Positions 25,601-33,176 of a stretch of 64,000 nucleotides of DNA are shown in pieces. Every line of letters begins with the position of its first letter. Position 1 is the first letter of the stretch. The notes below the pieces were generated by a model that was given only the letters and a program-made list of their open reading frames with translations, had not been told where the DNA came from and did no database searches. The stretch lies in assembly GCF_028437565.1 (NCBI RefSeq), contig NZ_JAMRYR010000004.1:248001-312000 (forward strand). Direction: 5' to 3'. The translations under genes and the position numbers were made by a program. Source of the stretch: Actinomyces sp. B33 (lineage in GTDB: Bacteria > Actinomycetota > Actinomycetes > Actinomycetales > Actinomycetaceae).

Positions 25601-25630
25601 TTGATTCTCTAGGTGTGTGACCGGTAACAT
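25601..25630 (+). promoter_or_regulatory. Promoter with overlapping LacI operator before the epimerase gene
   Basis: TTGATT (25601-25606) and TAACAT (25625-25630) are 18 bp apart. The palindrome TGTGACCGGTAACA (25616-25629) overlaps the -10, so bound repressor would block RNA polymerase. Confidence 0.65.
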
Positions 25631-25723
25631 CATGGAAAGGGATTGAGGTTTTCCGAGTGTGAATCCTCGCCCTGTGGAAGCAACGAGGATGTTGTTGAGG
25701 ATCGAGACGAATGGGGTGCAGTC

Positions 25724-26677
25724 ATGAGTGAGCAGATCGTCGATCAATGGCGAAGGAAAGTTCGCGAGCGTTTCTTCCGAGAGAGATCCTTGCGGCCGCA
25801 AGATTTTGAACGGCGAATCGATGTGTCATGGTCCAACTGGGGATTCGGCCTCGAAGAACTCGACGTTTCATGCGCGCGCCTGTCTGCTGAGGGCTTAAAA
25901 TATGTCGAGCTTCACGGTAATCACTACGGGCCCGACCTTGGATATGAGGTTGAGGAGACGAAAAAAATCCTAGAATCGCATGGATTGAAAGTCTCTGGCG
26001 TGTGTGGGATGTTTTCCAACGATAACGACCTGTCGTCGAACAACCCAGTGCAGCAGCAGCGCGCAATCGACTATATCCGTCGGGAAGCGCATTTCGTCCA
26101 GGAGATGCAAGGTGCGTATTTGCTGGTGGTGCCCGGGTCTGTCGGCAGGGCGGATGCGTATGATTCCAGCGAGTTTCCGCGTTCTGTCGCGGCGCTTCGT
26201 CGAATCGCTGATGTTTTCGTTGAAACCGGGGTCAAAGCCGCCATAGAGCCGATTCGCTCGGCAGAGGTCTCTCTCGTGCATTCGGTGCGCGATGCGATAG
26301 ATTACATCGAGGCCGTCGACCATCCGGGAGTTCAGCATATTAACGGGGATATCTACCACATGCTTGTAGAGGAGGCATACATTCCGCTGGCGGTTCTCGA
26401 AGCCGATGATCGCCTGATCAACCTCCATCTGGCCGATACGAACCGCCTTGCTCTCGGTAAGGGAGCGATGGACCTGGATACGATCATCATGTCCCTGTAT
26501 TTGGTGGGGCAGAACCAGCAGGGACGTTTCGTCACCCCGGAGCCTCTGGGGCCAGGGGCCGGGCCGTATGCCGCGAGGACGGCAGTCCCGAATCCGAAGG
26601 TCCTCGATCGGCTCGTGCATGATACGGTCTCATATTTTAGGGAGAGAGAGGAAGCCGTTCGGATGATGGAGCCGTAA
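25724..26677 (+). CDS. Sugar phosphate isomerase/epimerase (D-tagatose/psicose 3-epimerase-like TIM barrel)
   Basis: 317 aa. TIM-barrel protein of the xylose-isomerase-like/AP-endonuclease-2 superfamily. Residues matching the metal site of ketose 3-epimerases are present in order: Glu in AAIEPIRSAE, Asp in NGDIYHM, His in NLHLADTNR and Glu in VTPEPLGPG. The ATG at 25724 starts MSEQIVDQW; the frame is open further upstream but without a ribosome-binding site. It is under its own LacI operator. With the bicupin isomerase it may convert an uncommon sugar to a central intermediate; no sugar kinase is encoded nearby. Confidence 0.85.
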   Translation: MSEQIVDQWRRKVRERFFRERSLRPQDFERRIDVSWSNWGFGLEELDVSCARLSAEGLKYVELHGNHYGPDLGYEVEETKKILESHGLKVSGVCGMFSNDNDLSSNNPVQQQRAIDYIRREAHFVQEMQGAYLLVVPGSVGRADAYDSSEFPRSVAALRRIADVFVETGVKAAIEPIRSAEVSLVHSVRDAIDYIEAVDHPGVQHINGDIYHMLVEEAYIPLAVLEADDRLINLHLADTNRLALGKGAMDLDTIIMSLYLVGQNQQGRFVTPEPLGPGAGPYAARTAVPNPKVLDRLVHDTVSYFREREEAVRMMEP

Positions 26678-27042
26678 GGGCGAGCGAAGAAGAAGCGGGA
26701 GCGGCGCCCCCGGCGACAAAGACTCCTCTCAATCTCAAGGAGAGTGCCCCACTGACGGTCTCGTGCGATCGCGGAGGCGGGCTCTATGCCTCCCGGAGAC
26801 GTTCAGGGGGAAGGGCCCTCTCGGCGTGTTTCTCCGTGGCGGATGAGCCCCCTGGTTCGGGTGATGACACTGAAGATCGCAAGAAGATAGAGGATTTCCT
26901 GCTGTCAACTTTCAAACTGGCTATCGGTTTCCTCTACCGCTCGCCGGAGGAGCGGCCAAGGGGATCGACGTGGCCTGAGTCGTCTGAGCCGGGTCTCCGG
27001 GTCGTCTGGCGGGCGACCTCCGCCGAGTGCGATGATGCCGGG
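26678..27042. other. 365-bp gene-free stretch at the sugar cassette/nnr junction
   Basis: No gene or repeat shared with the other end of the cassette was found. A GGAGGC/GCCTCC inverted repeat with a 9-nt loop lies near 26777-26797 and could act as a weak terminator. The end holds the predicted leaderless promoter of nnr. Confidence 0.5.
27031..27036 (+). promoter_or_regulatory. -10 box for leaderless nnr mRNA
   Basis: GATGAT followed by 6 nt and the ATG at 27043; same geometry as before alr and tsaD. The box is a weak TANNNT match. Confidence 0.35.
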
Positions 27043-28728
27043 ATGATCCCCGTGCACACGCTGGAACAAGTCCGCCGGGCCGAGAGGGCGCAGGTCCTCC
27101 GCGCAGAGGTCGAGGGGGACCCCGATCGTCTGATGCGCATCGCGGCCCGAGCGGTCGCCGACGAGGCTCTCGCGCGCTGCGCCGGGCTCGGGCGGCGCAC
27201 GGAGAAAGCCCCCTCTTCCGGCGAGGCGGCGGAGGCCCCCGCCGGCCCGTCAGCCCCGTCGGCCGCCCGGGACGAGGGCGCCGGGGCGGCGCGCGTGTGC
27301 GCCCTCGTCGGCGGAGGAGACAACGGCGGGGACGCCCTGTACGCCGCGGCCCTCCTCGCCCGGGCCGGAGCCGAGGCCGCCGCCCTCGTCCTGGCCCCCG
27401 CACCCCACGCGCGCGCCCTCGACGAGGCCCGGGCCCAGGGGGTGCGGATCGTCGAGGCCGCCCCTCAGGAGGTCGCGGCCGCGCTCAGGGCCGACGGAGG
27501 AGGCGCCGGCGCCGCGGCGGCCCCGGGGGATCTGGGGCTCGACGCCCCCGTCTGGATCGACGGGATCCTCGGATCGGGCCTGACCGGCGAGGTGCGCGAG
27601 CCGATGGCATCGGCGCTCGCGGCCCTCGACGCCCGGCGCGAGCGCGTCGGCGCGGTCGTCGTCGCCGTCGACGTGCCCTCGGGGATCGGATCGGGCCGCG
27701 CCTCCGGGCCTGTCCTGCACGCCGATGCGACGGTGACGATGGGGGCGTTGAAGGACTCCGTGATGCTGCCCCCGTCGTCCTACGCCTGCGGGAGCGTGAG
27801 CGCCGTCGACCTGGGCCTGGACCTCGGGCCGGCGCCGACGAGCCTGTTCCGCGATGAGGACGCCCGGCGCCTCCTGCGCCCGCCGGGCCCCCACGACCAC
27901 AAGTACACGCACGGCGCCGTCGGCCTCGTCGCCGGCTCGACCACCTACCCGGGGGCGGGCCTCCTCACGTGCATGGGGGCATGCGCGACGGGGGCGGGCA
28001 TGGTGCGCCTCGACGCTCCGGCGCAGGTCCAGAGCATGGTCGTCGCCCGACTGCCCGCGGTGGTCGCCGTCGGCGGTCGCGTCCAGTCCGGGGCCGTCGG
28101 CCCGGGGATGGACGAGGACACGCGGGGGCGCGGGCTCGACCTGGCCCGGTTCTGCCTGGCCTCCGGGCTGCCCCTCGTCCTGGATGCCGGCGGCCTGGCG
28201 CTCGTGCCGGACCTCCTGGACGCGCTGGGCGGAGCCGACGCGGTCCTCACCCCGCACGCGGGCGAGGCGAGCGCGGTCCTCGGCGCCCTCGGGCATCCCC
28301 GGTCGCGCGAGGAGGTCGAGGCCGATCCGGCGGACGCGGGACGCGTCCTCGCGCGCGAGACCGGGGCCCTCGTCCTGGTCAAGGGGGCGACGACGCTGAT
28401 CGCGGCCCCCGACGGGCGCATGGTCGTCATCGAGCGGGGGAGCCCGTGGGCGGCGACGGCCGGGACGGGGGACGTGCTGACCGGGGTCCTCGCGGGTCTT
28501 GCGGCCTCGTGGCGGGCCGATATGGAGAACGGCCGGGGCCGCGGCGACTTCCTCGGGCTCGTGGCGTTGGGCGCCCATGTCCATGCGGCCGCAGGGCGCC
28601 GCGCCGCCCTGCGGGTCGGCGGGAGTCTCGGCGGGCCGGTCCGCGCCGATGAGATCGCCGACGAGGTCCCGGCGGTCATCGCCGGCCTGACTGGCGAGGG
28701 GCGATTCCCGTATCGCGCGCGGGTGTGA
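27043..28728 (+). CDS. nnr: Bifunctional NAD(P)H-hydrate epimerase / ADP-dependent (S)-NAD(P)H-hydrate dehydratase
   Basis: 561 aa. Repairs NADHX and NADPHX, the damaged hydrated forms of nicotinamide cofactors. The N-terminal NnrE (YjeF_N) domain shows VGGGDNGGDALYAAALLARAG and VVAVDVPSGIGS (about 80-275). The C-terminal ribokinase-like NnrD domain shows HKYTHGAVGLVAGS, VLTPHAGEAS, LVKGATTLIA and the ATP-site TAGTGDVLTGVLAG (about 285-545). The ATG at 27043 starts MIPVHTLEQVRRAE, the family N-terminus. It precedes alr, the usual actinobacterial order, but acpS, often found between glmS and nnr, is absent here. Confidence 0.94.
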   Translation: MIPVHTLEQVRRAERAQVLRAEVEGDPDRLMRIAARAVADEALARCAGLGRRTEKAPSSGEAAEAPAGPSAPSAARDEGAGAARVCALVGGGDNGGDALYAAALLARAGAEAAALVLAPAPHARALDEARAQGVRIVEAAPQEVAAALRADGGGAGAAAAPGDLGLDAPVWIDGILGSGLTGEVREPMASALAALDARRERVGAVVVAVDVPSGIGSGRASGPVLHADATVTMGALKDSVMLPPSSYACGSVSAVDLGLDLGPAPTSLFRDEDARRLLRPPGPHDHKYTHGAVGLVAGSTTYPGAGLLTCMGACATGAGMVRLDAPAQVQSMVVARLPAVVAVGGRVQSGAVGPGMDEDTRGRGLDLARFCLASGLPLVLDAGGLALVPDLLDALGGADAVLTPHAGEASAVLGALGHPRSREEVEADPADAGRVLARETGALVLVKGATTLIAAPDGRMVVIERGSPWAATAGTGDVLTGVLAGLAASWRADMENGRGRGDFLGLVALGAHVHAAAGRRAALRVGGSLGGPVRADEIADEVPAVIAGLTGEGRFPYRARV

Positions 28729-28875
28729 TCCCCGGGCTGCGCCGCGCCTCATGCGCGCGCAGTGTTTTCGCTGATCGCAGATCATTGAGTCGGGGTGCTC
28801 CTCGTTCCGGTGAATGGAACCGCACGCATTCCGGAGCAGGCCGGGGCCAGAACCGACGGAGCCAGTCCAGGGTGG

Positions 28876-28881
28876 GATACT
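28876..28881 (+). promoter_or_regulatory. -10 box for leaderless alr mRNA
   Basis: GATACT ends 6 nt before the GTG at 28888. No Shine-Dalgarno is present, and the position fixes the alr start. Confidence 0.55.
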
Positions 28882-28887
28882 GGCCCG

Positions 28888-30177
28888 GTGACTGAACGAC
28901 CCGACGCCGCGCGACCCGATGACGCGCTGCGATCCGACTACCCGGCGCGCGCCGTCGTCGACCTGGGGGCGATCGGCGCCAACCTGCGCGTCCTGCGCGC
29001 CGCCGCGCCGACGAGCAGTCAAATGGCGGTCGTCAAGGCCGACGCCTACGGGCATGGCCTGGGCCCCGTCTCCCTCGCCGCCCTGCGCGCCGGCGCGGAC
29101 TGGCTCGGCGTCGCCCAGGTCGCCGAGGCCCTCGACCTGCGAGCCCTCCTCGACGCCGCCGGCATCCCCCGGAGCCTCCCCGTCCTCGCGTGGATCGGCG
29201 CCCGCGGCTTCGACTGGGGGCGCGCCCTCGACGCCGACATCGACCTGTCCGTCTCCTGGACGTGGACCCTCGCCGAGATCTGCGCCGCCGCCCGCGACAG
29301 GGGCCGACCGGCACGCATCCACGTCAAGATCGACACGGGCATGAGCCGCGCCGGATCGACCCTCGCGGACCTGCCGGCACTGGCCGCCGCCATCCGCACG
29401 GCCTGCGACGAGGGCCTCGTCGACGTCGTCGGCGCCTGGAGCCACCTGTCTCGCGCCGACGACCCCTCCGACGAGGGGCTCGCCTCGACCGCCGCCCACA
29501 TCGAGGCCTTCGAACGGGGCCTGGCCGTTCTCGCCGACGCGGGCGTCCGCCCGAGGATCCGCCACCTCGCCGCCACCTCCGGCATCCTGTGGCACCCGGA
29601 CTCCCACTACGACCTCGTGCGCGCCGGCATCGGCCTGTACGGGCTGAGCCCCGCCCCCTCGGTCGCCTCCTCCGCCGACCTCGGCCTCACCCCGGCGATG
29701 ACCCTCGAAGCGCCCCTGACCAGTGTCAAAGCCGTCGACGAGGACGTCCCCGCCTCCTACGGCGGCACGTGGCGCTCCCCGACGCGGCGCTGGTTGGGCC
29801 TCGTCCCCCTCGGCTACGCCGACGGCATCCTGCGCGCCTCCTCCAACGGCGCCCCCGTCCTCGTGCGCACCCCCGACGGGGACAGGGCCGGCCGCGTCGT
29901 CGGCCGCGTGTGCATGGACCAGGTGATCGTCGACCTGGGGCCCGCCGACGGAGCCCCGGGAGCCCCCTCCGCGCGGACGCCCCGCCCGCCCGCCCGCGTC
30001 GGCGACCGCGCGGTCCTCTTCGGCGACCCCGCCTCCGGCGCCCCCTCCGCCGACGACTGGGCGGCCTGCGCCGACACCATCAACTACGAGATCGTCTCGC
30101 GACTGGGGGAGAGGATCCCCCGCGTCCACCTGCCCGAGAACCGAGGAGGGACCCGATGCCAGCCCCCGACGACCTGA
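28888..30177 (+). CDS. alr: Alanine racemase
   Basis: 429 aa. PLP-dependent enzyme that converts L- to D-alanine for peptidoglycan. The PLP lysine is in AVVKADAYGHGLG (about residue 48); the substrate-side region shows SYGGTWRSPTRRWLGLVPLGYADG and VGRVCMDQ. HVKIDTGMSRAG is also typical. Near the C-terminus an Ala/Pro-rich insertion (GAPGAPSARTPRPPAR) breaks the barrel-distal domain. GTG start at 28888 is set by the leaderless promoter. It overlaps tsaE by 22 nt. Confidence 0.96.
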   Translation: MTERPDAARPDDALRSDYPARAVVDLGAIGANLRVLRAAAPTSSQMAVVKADAYGHGLGPVSLAALRAGADWLGVAQVAEALDLRALLDAAGIPRSLPVLAWIGARGFDWGRALDADIDLSVSWTWTLAEICAAARDRGRPARIHVKIDTGMSRAGSTLADLPALAAAIRTACDEGLVDVVGAWSHLSRADDPSDEGLASTAAHIEAFERGLAVLADAGVRPRIRHLAATSGILWHPDSHYDLVRAGIGLYGLSPAPSVASSADLGLTPAMTLEAPLTSVKAVDEDVPASYGGTWRSPTRRWLGLVPLGYADGILRASSNGAPVLVRTPDGDRAGRVVGRVCMDQVIVDLGPADGAPGAPSARTPRPPARVGDRAVLFGDPASGAPSADDWAACADTINYEIVSRLGERIPRVHLPENRGGTRCQPPTT

Positions 30178-30737
30178 CCGTGACGACCGGGACCGCCGAG
30201 GAGACCCGGATCCTCGGGCGAGAGCTCGGCAGGATCCTCGCCGCCGGGGACCTCGTCATGCTCCACGGCGGCCTGGGCGCCGGGAAGACCACCCTCGCCC
30301 AGGGGATCGGCGAGGGGATGGGCGTGCGCGGGCGCGTCGCCTCCCCGACCTTCATCGTCGCCCGCGCCCACCCGTCGCTCGGCTCGGGGCCCGACCTCAT
30401 CCACGCCGACGCCTACCGCATCCGCGACCTCGACGACCTGGAGACCCTCGACCTCGATTCGACCCTCGACGAGGCCGTGACCGTCGTCGAATGGGGCGAG
30501 GGCAAGACCGAGGCCATGTCCGACCAGCGGCTCGAGATCGAGGTCCGGCGCGCGGCCGGCGGGTCGGCTCCGGCGGGAGACGGGCCCATCGACCTGGAGA
30601 CGATGGACGACGGGGCGCGGACGATCGTCCTGCGCCCGTTGGGAGAGCGCTGGGCCGGCGCCCTCGATCGAGCCGTCGACGCCGCCCGCCGCCTCATCGA
30701 CGAGGCGCGCGCCGACCGCGAAACGGCCGGGAAGTAG
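30156..30737 (+). CDS. tsaE: tRNA threonylcarbamoyladenosine biosynthesis ATPase TsaE
   Basis: 193 aa. P-loop protein needed for t6A37 modification of ANN-decoding tRNAs together with TsaB and TsaD. Walker A GGLGAGKTTLAQGIG, SPTFIVARAH, HADAYRI and VVEWGEG are all present. The ATG at 30156 follows GAGGAGGG by a normal spacing and lies inside the end of alr. A roughly 20-residue Ala/Gly/Pro insertion after position 130 is lineage-type. Confidence 0.93.
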   Translation: MPAPDDLTVTTGTAEETRILGRELGRILAAGDLVMLHGGLGAGKTTLAQGIGEGMGVRGRVASPTFIVARAHPSLGSGPDLIHADAYRIRDLDDLETLDLDSTLDEAVTVVEWGEGKTEAMSDQRLEIEVRRAAGGSAPAGDGPIDLETMDDGARTIVLRPLGERWAGALDRAVDAARRLIDEARADRETAGK

Positions 30738-30740
30738 GAT
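30735..30740 (+). promoter_or_regulatory. -10 box overlapping the tsaE stop, before tsaB
   Basis: TAGGAT ends 7 nt before the tsaB GTG (30748) and includes the tsaE stop codon. It would give a leaderless tsaB-rimI transcript. Confidence 0.45.
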
Positions 30741-30747
30741 CGTCGTC

Positions 30748-31443
30748 GTGATCGACCTGTGCCTGGACACGTCCGCCTCCACCGCCGTCGCCCTCGTCGC
30801 CGACGGCGAGGTCCTCGCCCGCGCGGCGCACGACTCGCCCCGCCACCACGCCGAGTCCGTCGTCCCCCTGCTCCACCGGGCGCTCTTAGAGGCCGGACTG
30901 CCCCTCGAGGTTGCCCGCGCCGGCATCGACCGCGTGTGCGTCGGCACCGGCCCGGCCCCCTTCACGGGACTGCGCGCCGGCCTCGTCTCCGCCCGCGTCA
31001 TCGCCCGCGCCTGCGGCGCCCCCCTCCACGGCGCCTCCTCCCTCGACGTCATCGCCCGCCAGGGGCTCGACCGCCTGCCCCCCGACGCCCGCGTCTTCGC
31101 GGTCTCCGACGCCCGACGCAAGGAGCTGTACTGGGGCTGCTACCGCGCCGAGGGGCCCGACGACGTCGCCCTCATCGGCGACCTGGAGGTCGGCCCTCCC
31201 CAGATGCTCGCCAACCAGATGGGCGGCTCCGATGCGCTCATCGTGGCCGCCGACGACCTGCCGGCCCACTGCGCGCCGATCCTCTCCTCGGACCGGACCG
31301 GGCCGACGGCGCCCCTCGACCCGGCGGTCCTCGCGCGCCTCGTCTGCGCCCGCCTGGCCCGGGGCGACGTCGAGCGCCTCGGCGTCGAACCGCTCTACCT
31401 GCGCCGCCCGGACATCCACGGACGGCCCGCCGAGCGCCTATGA
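30748..31443 (+). CDS. tsaB: tRNA threonylcarbamoyladenosine biosynthesis protein TsaB
   Basis: 231 aa. ASKHA-fold partner of TsaD. It begins CLDTSASTAVAL and contains SVVPLLHRALLEAG, CVGTGPAPFTGLRAGLVSARVIA and VFAVSDARRKELYWGCYRA, all typical. The stop overlaps the rimI start (ATGA). Together with tsaE it forms the t6A gene set; the catalytic partner tsaD is displaced 27 kb downstream. Confidence 0.94.
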   Translation: MIDLCLDTSASTAVALVADGEVLARAAHDSPRHHAESVVPLLHRALLEAGLPLEVARAGIDRVCVGTGPAPFTGLRAGLVSARVIARACGAPLHGASSLDVIARQGLDRLPPDARVFAVSDARRKELYWGCYRAEGPDDVALIGDLEVGPPQMLANQMGGSDALIVAADDLPAHCAPILSSDRTGPTAPLDPAVLARLVCARLARGDVERLGVEPLYLRRPDIHGRPAERL

Positions 31444-31919
31444 GCCCTCGCCCCCTGAGGCTGCGCCCCGCCGTCGAATCCGACGGCGGGATCGTCGCCG
31501 CCCTGGAGCAGGCGGTGTTCCCCGAGGACCCGTGGACCCCGGCGATGATCGCCGAGGAGCTCGCCTCGGCGGTCGGCCACTACACGATCGTCGAGGCCGG
31601 CGGCGAGCCCGTCGGCTACGCGGGGATCCGGGTCGTCGGGTCCCAGGCGGACGTCATGACGATCGGCGTCGCTCCCGGAGCGCGCGGCAGGGGGGCGGGC
31701 GCCCTCCTCCTCGACGAGGCGCTCGCGTGGGCGAGGCGGGCGGGCGCGCGTGAGGCGTTCCTCGACGTGCGCCCGTCGAACACGGCGGCGATCGGCCTGT
31801 ACGCGTCGCGAGGGTTCGTCGAGATCGGCCGGCGCCCGAGGTACTTCCGCCACCCCGTCGAGGACGCCGCCGTCATGCGCCTGGACCTGCGCGGCGACGA
31901 GGGCGATCGCCGTCCCTGA
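31440..31919 (+). CDS. rimI: Ribosomal-protein-S18-alanine N-acetyltransferase RimI
   Basis: 159 aa. GNAT fold: LRPAVESDGGIVAALEQAVFPEDPWTPAMI, YAGIRVVGSQADVMTIGVAPGARGRGAGALLLDEAL (acetyl-CoA loop) and LDVRPSNTAAIGLYASRGFVEIGRRPRYF. RimI acetylates the N-terminal alanine of ribosomal protein S18. The last 30 nt, encoding GDEGDRRP and the stop, are identical to the end of the Wzy-like gene 20,130 bp downstream. Confidence 0.92.
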   Translation: MSPRPLRLRPAVESDGGIVAALEQAVFPEDPWTPAMIAEELASAVGHYTIVEAGGEPVGYAGIRVVGSQADVMTIGVAPGARGRGAGALLLDEALAWARRAGAREAFLDVRPSNTAAIGLYASRGFVEIGRRPRYFRHPVEDAAVMRLDLRGDEGDRRP

Positions 31920-31920
31920 C
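31891..31920 (+). repeat. 30-bp exact direct repeat at the rimI 3' end
   Basis: Identical to 52021-52050 over 30 nt, including the stop codon in the same frame; flanking bases differ on both sides. It contains the palindrome GGCGATCGCC. Confidence 0.9.
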
Positions 31921-32129
31921 GGCTGGGCCCGGTGTCCGGGGCCGCGTCGTGGACGGCCGCGGGCCCGTGGAGCCCGGTGGAGCCTCTGGCGCGCGGTGGC
32001 GCCTGAGCTCTCCCGGCGGCTGGGCCGGACCGGTCCGGGAGGATCAGTCGCGCGACCGGGAGCGCGGTGCGCTTTCGCGAGGAGCGCGGGAGCGTCGGCG
32101 CGAGGCGCTCGTCCGCCCCGCCGTGCGCC

Positions 32130-32702
32130 TCAGCCGCGCAGGGGCGAGATCGTCGTGATGAGCGCGGAGACGTCGTCGAGGTCCTCGGCGATGGTCTGTG
32201 GCGGCGCTCCCCATAGTCGCACGACGAGGTCGACGGGCGCGGTCGGCAGGCTGGCCCCCATGCGCAGGGCGATCGCGATCTGGGGGGCGCGGTGGCCGCC
32301 GATGGGCCTGGCCCTCCTCGTGGCGAGGAGCCCGGCCGTCTCGGGAGTGGGCCGGTACCCCGTGGTGGACTGGCGGTCGCCGGCGTCGATGAGCCGATCG
32401 AGGATCCTCAGCTGGGTCGATCGTCGGGCGTCCCCGCTGCCGTCGTCGTCGGCGGGCTCGAGGGCGAGGTCCGCGACGAAGGAGGACTGACGGGAGGAGG
32501 AGACGTGGACGAGGCGGACGAGCCCCTCGGAGCGCGACCACTGGGGCAGGCCCGAGAAGCGCTCCTCAAGGGAGTCGCATCGCATCCCCGGCATCGAGCC
32601 GCGTGCCAGGCACGAGGAGGCGGCGCGCCGCGCCCACCCGGGGGGAGGGAATCGGGGGACGGTCACCCAGTGCTCCGCGTCCGGTTCGATTGCGATCTTC
32701 AT
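32130..32702 (-). CDS. Hypothetical protein at the head of the FHA/kinase locus
   Basis: 190 aa starting MKIAIEPDAEHWVTVPR, with AAAGGA upstream and a TATACT -10 at 32762-32757. Balanced amino-acid composition and regular codon use support a real gene, unlike the Pro/Gly-rich frames on the other strand. Pattern: LVRLVHVSSSRQSSFVADLAL and RAPQIAIALRMG suggest beta-strand-rich domains. I do not recognise a family. It is divergent from the FHA gene and may belong to the same signalling locus. Confidence 0.6.
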   Translation of the reverse strand: MKIAIEPDAEHWVTVPRFPPPGWARRAASSCLARGSMPGMRCDSLEERFSGLPQWSRSEGLVRLVHVSSSRQSSFVADLALEPADDDGSGDARRSTQLRILDRLIDAGDRQSTTGYRPTPETAGLLATRRARPIGGHRAPQIAIALRMGASLPTAPVDLVVRLWGAPPQTIAEDLDDVSALITTISPLRG

Positions 32703-33176
32703 CTGACGCGCCGGTTTCCTTTCGCACGAGACGCTGGCGCCACCAGCGGTGGAAGGAGTATACGACGGTCGGGGCGGAGCCGCTCGCCGGGGACGCTCGA
32801 CCGCGGGGCGACGGCCGCACGGGATCCGCTCGGCGCCCGTGCGGGCCCGGACGATCGTCCCCGTGCTATAGAACCCCTGGCCGACGCCGACTGGTGGGCG
32901 CGCGGGCGCCCCGATAATTCGATCCGGGGGCCAGTGGGGGCGCGCACCGGATGCGCGCACGTGGAGGTCGGGTCGCGCAGGCGGGGATCGGGTCGAGCTC
33001 CCGGCCGTGAGCGCGTCCTTCGCGACGTCCGCCGGAACTCCCGCGGAGTACCCAACGGGCGCGCGGCATGAGACGATAGGCATCGACGATCGCGCCGGAT
33101 CAGCGCGATCGTCGAATATCAACCGGACGTACAGGGGCCGTGGTCGGCCGTGACGGAAGAAGAGGGACGCATCACC
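32703..33176. other. 474-bp divergent intergenic region
   Basis: No gene found. On the minus side it contains TATACT (32762-32757), the likely -10 of the hypothetical gene. On the plus side a TATAGA (about 32867-32872) and a perfect inverted repeat (33085-33113) precede the FHA gene. Confidence 0.5.
33085..33113. repeat. 11-bp perfect inverted repeat upstream of the FHA gene
   Basis: GACGATCGCGC (33085-33095) pairs with GCGCGATCGTC (33103-33113) across a 7-nt loop. It lies about 64 bp before the FHA start and could be an operator or an RNA hairpin. Confidence 0.6.

Noticed and set aside
27250-30129. 959-codon minus-strand frame across nnr and alr
   Set aside because: Both genes beneath it are unmistakable; the frame is a high-GC shadow.
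31901-31910. GGCGATCGCC as a cyanobacterial HIP1-like site
   Set aside because: The genome context is actinobacterial and only isolated occurrences are seen; the longer 30-bp identity is the informative signal.
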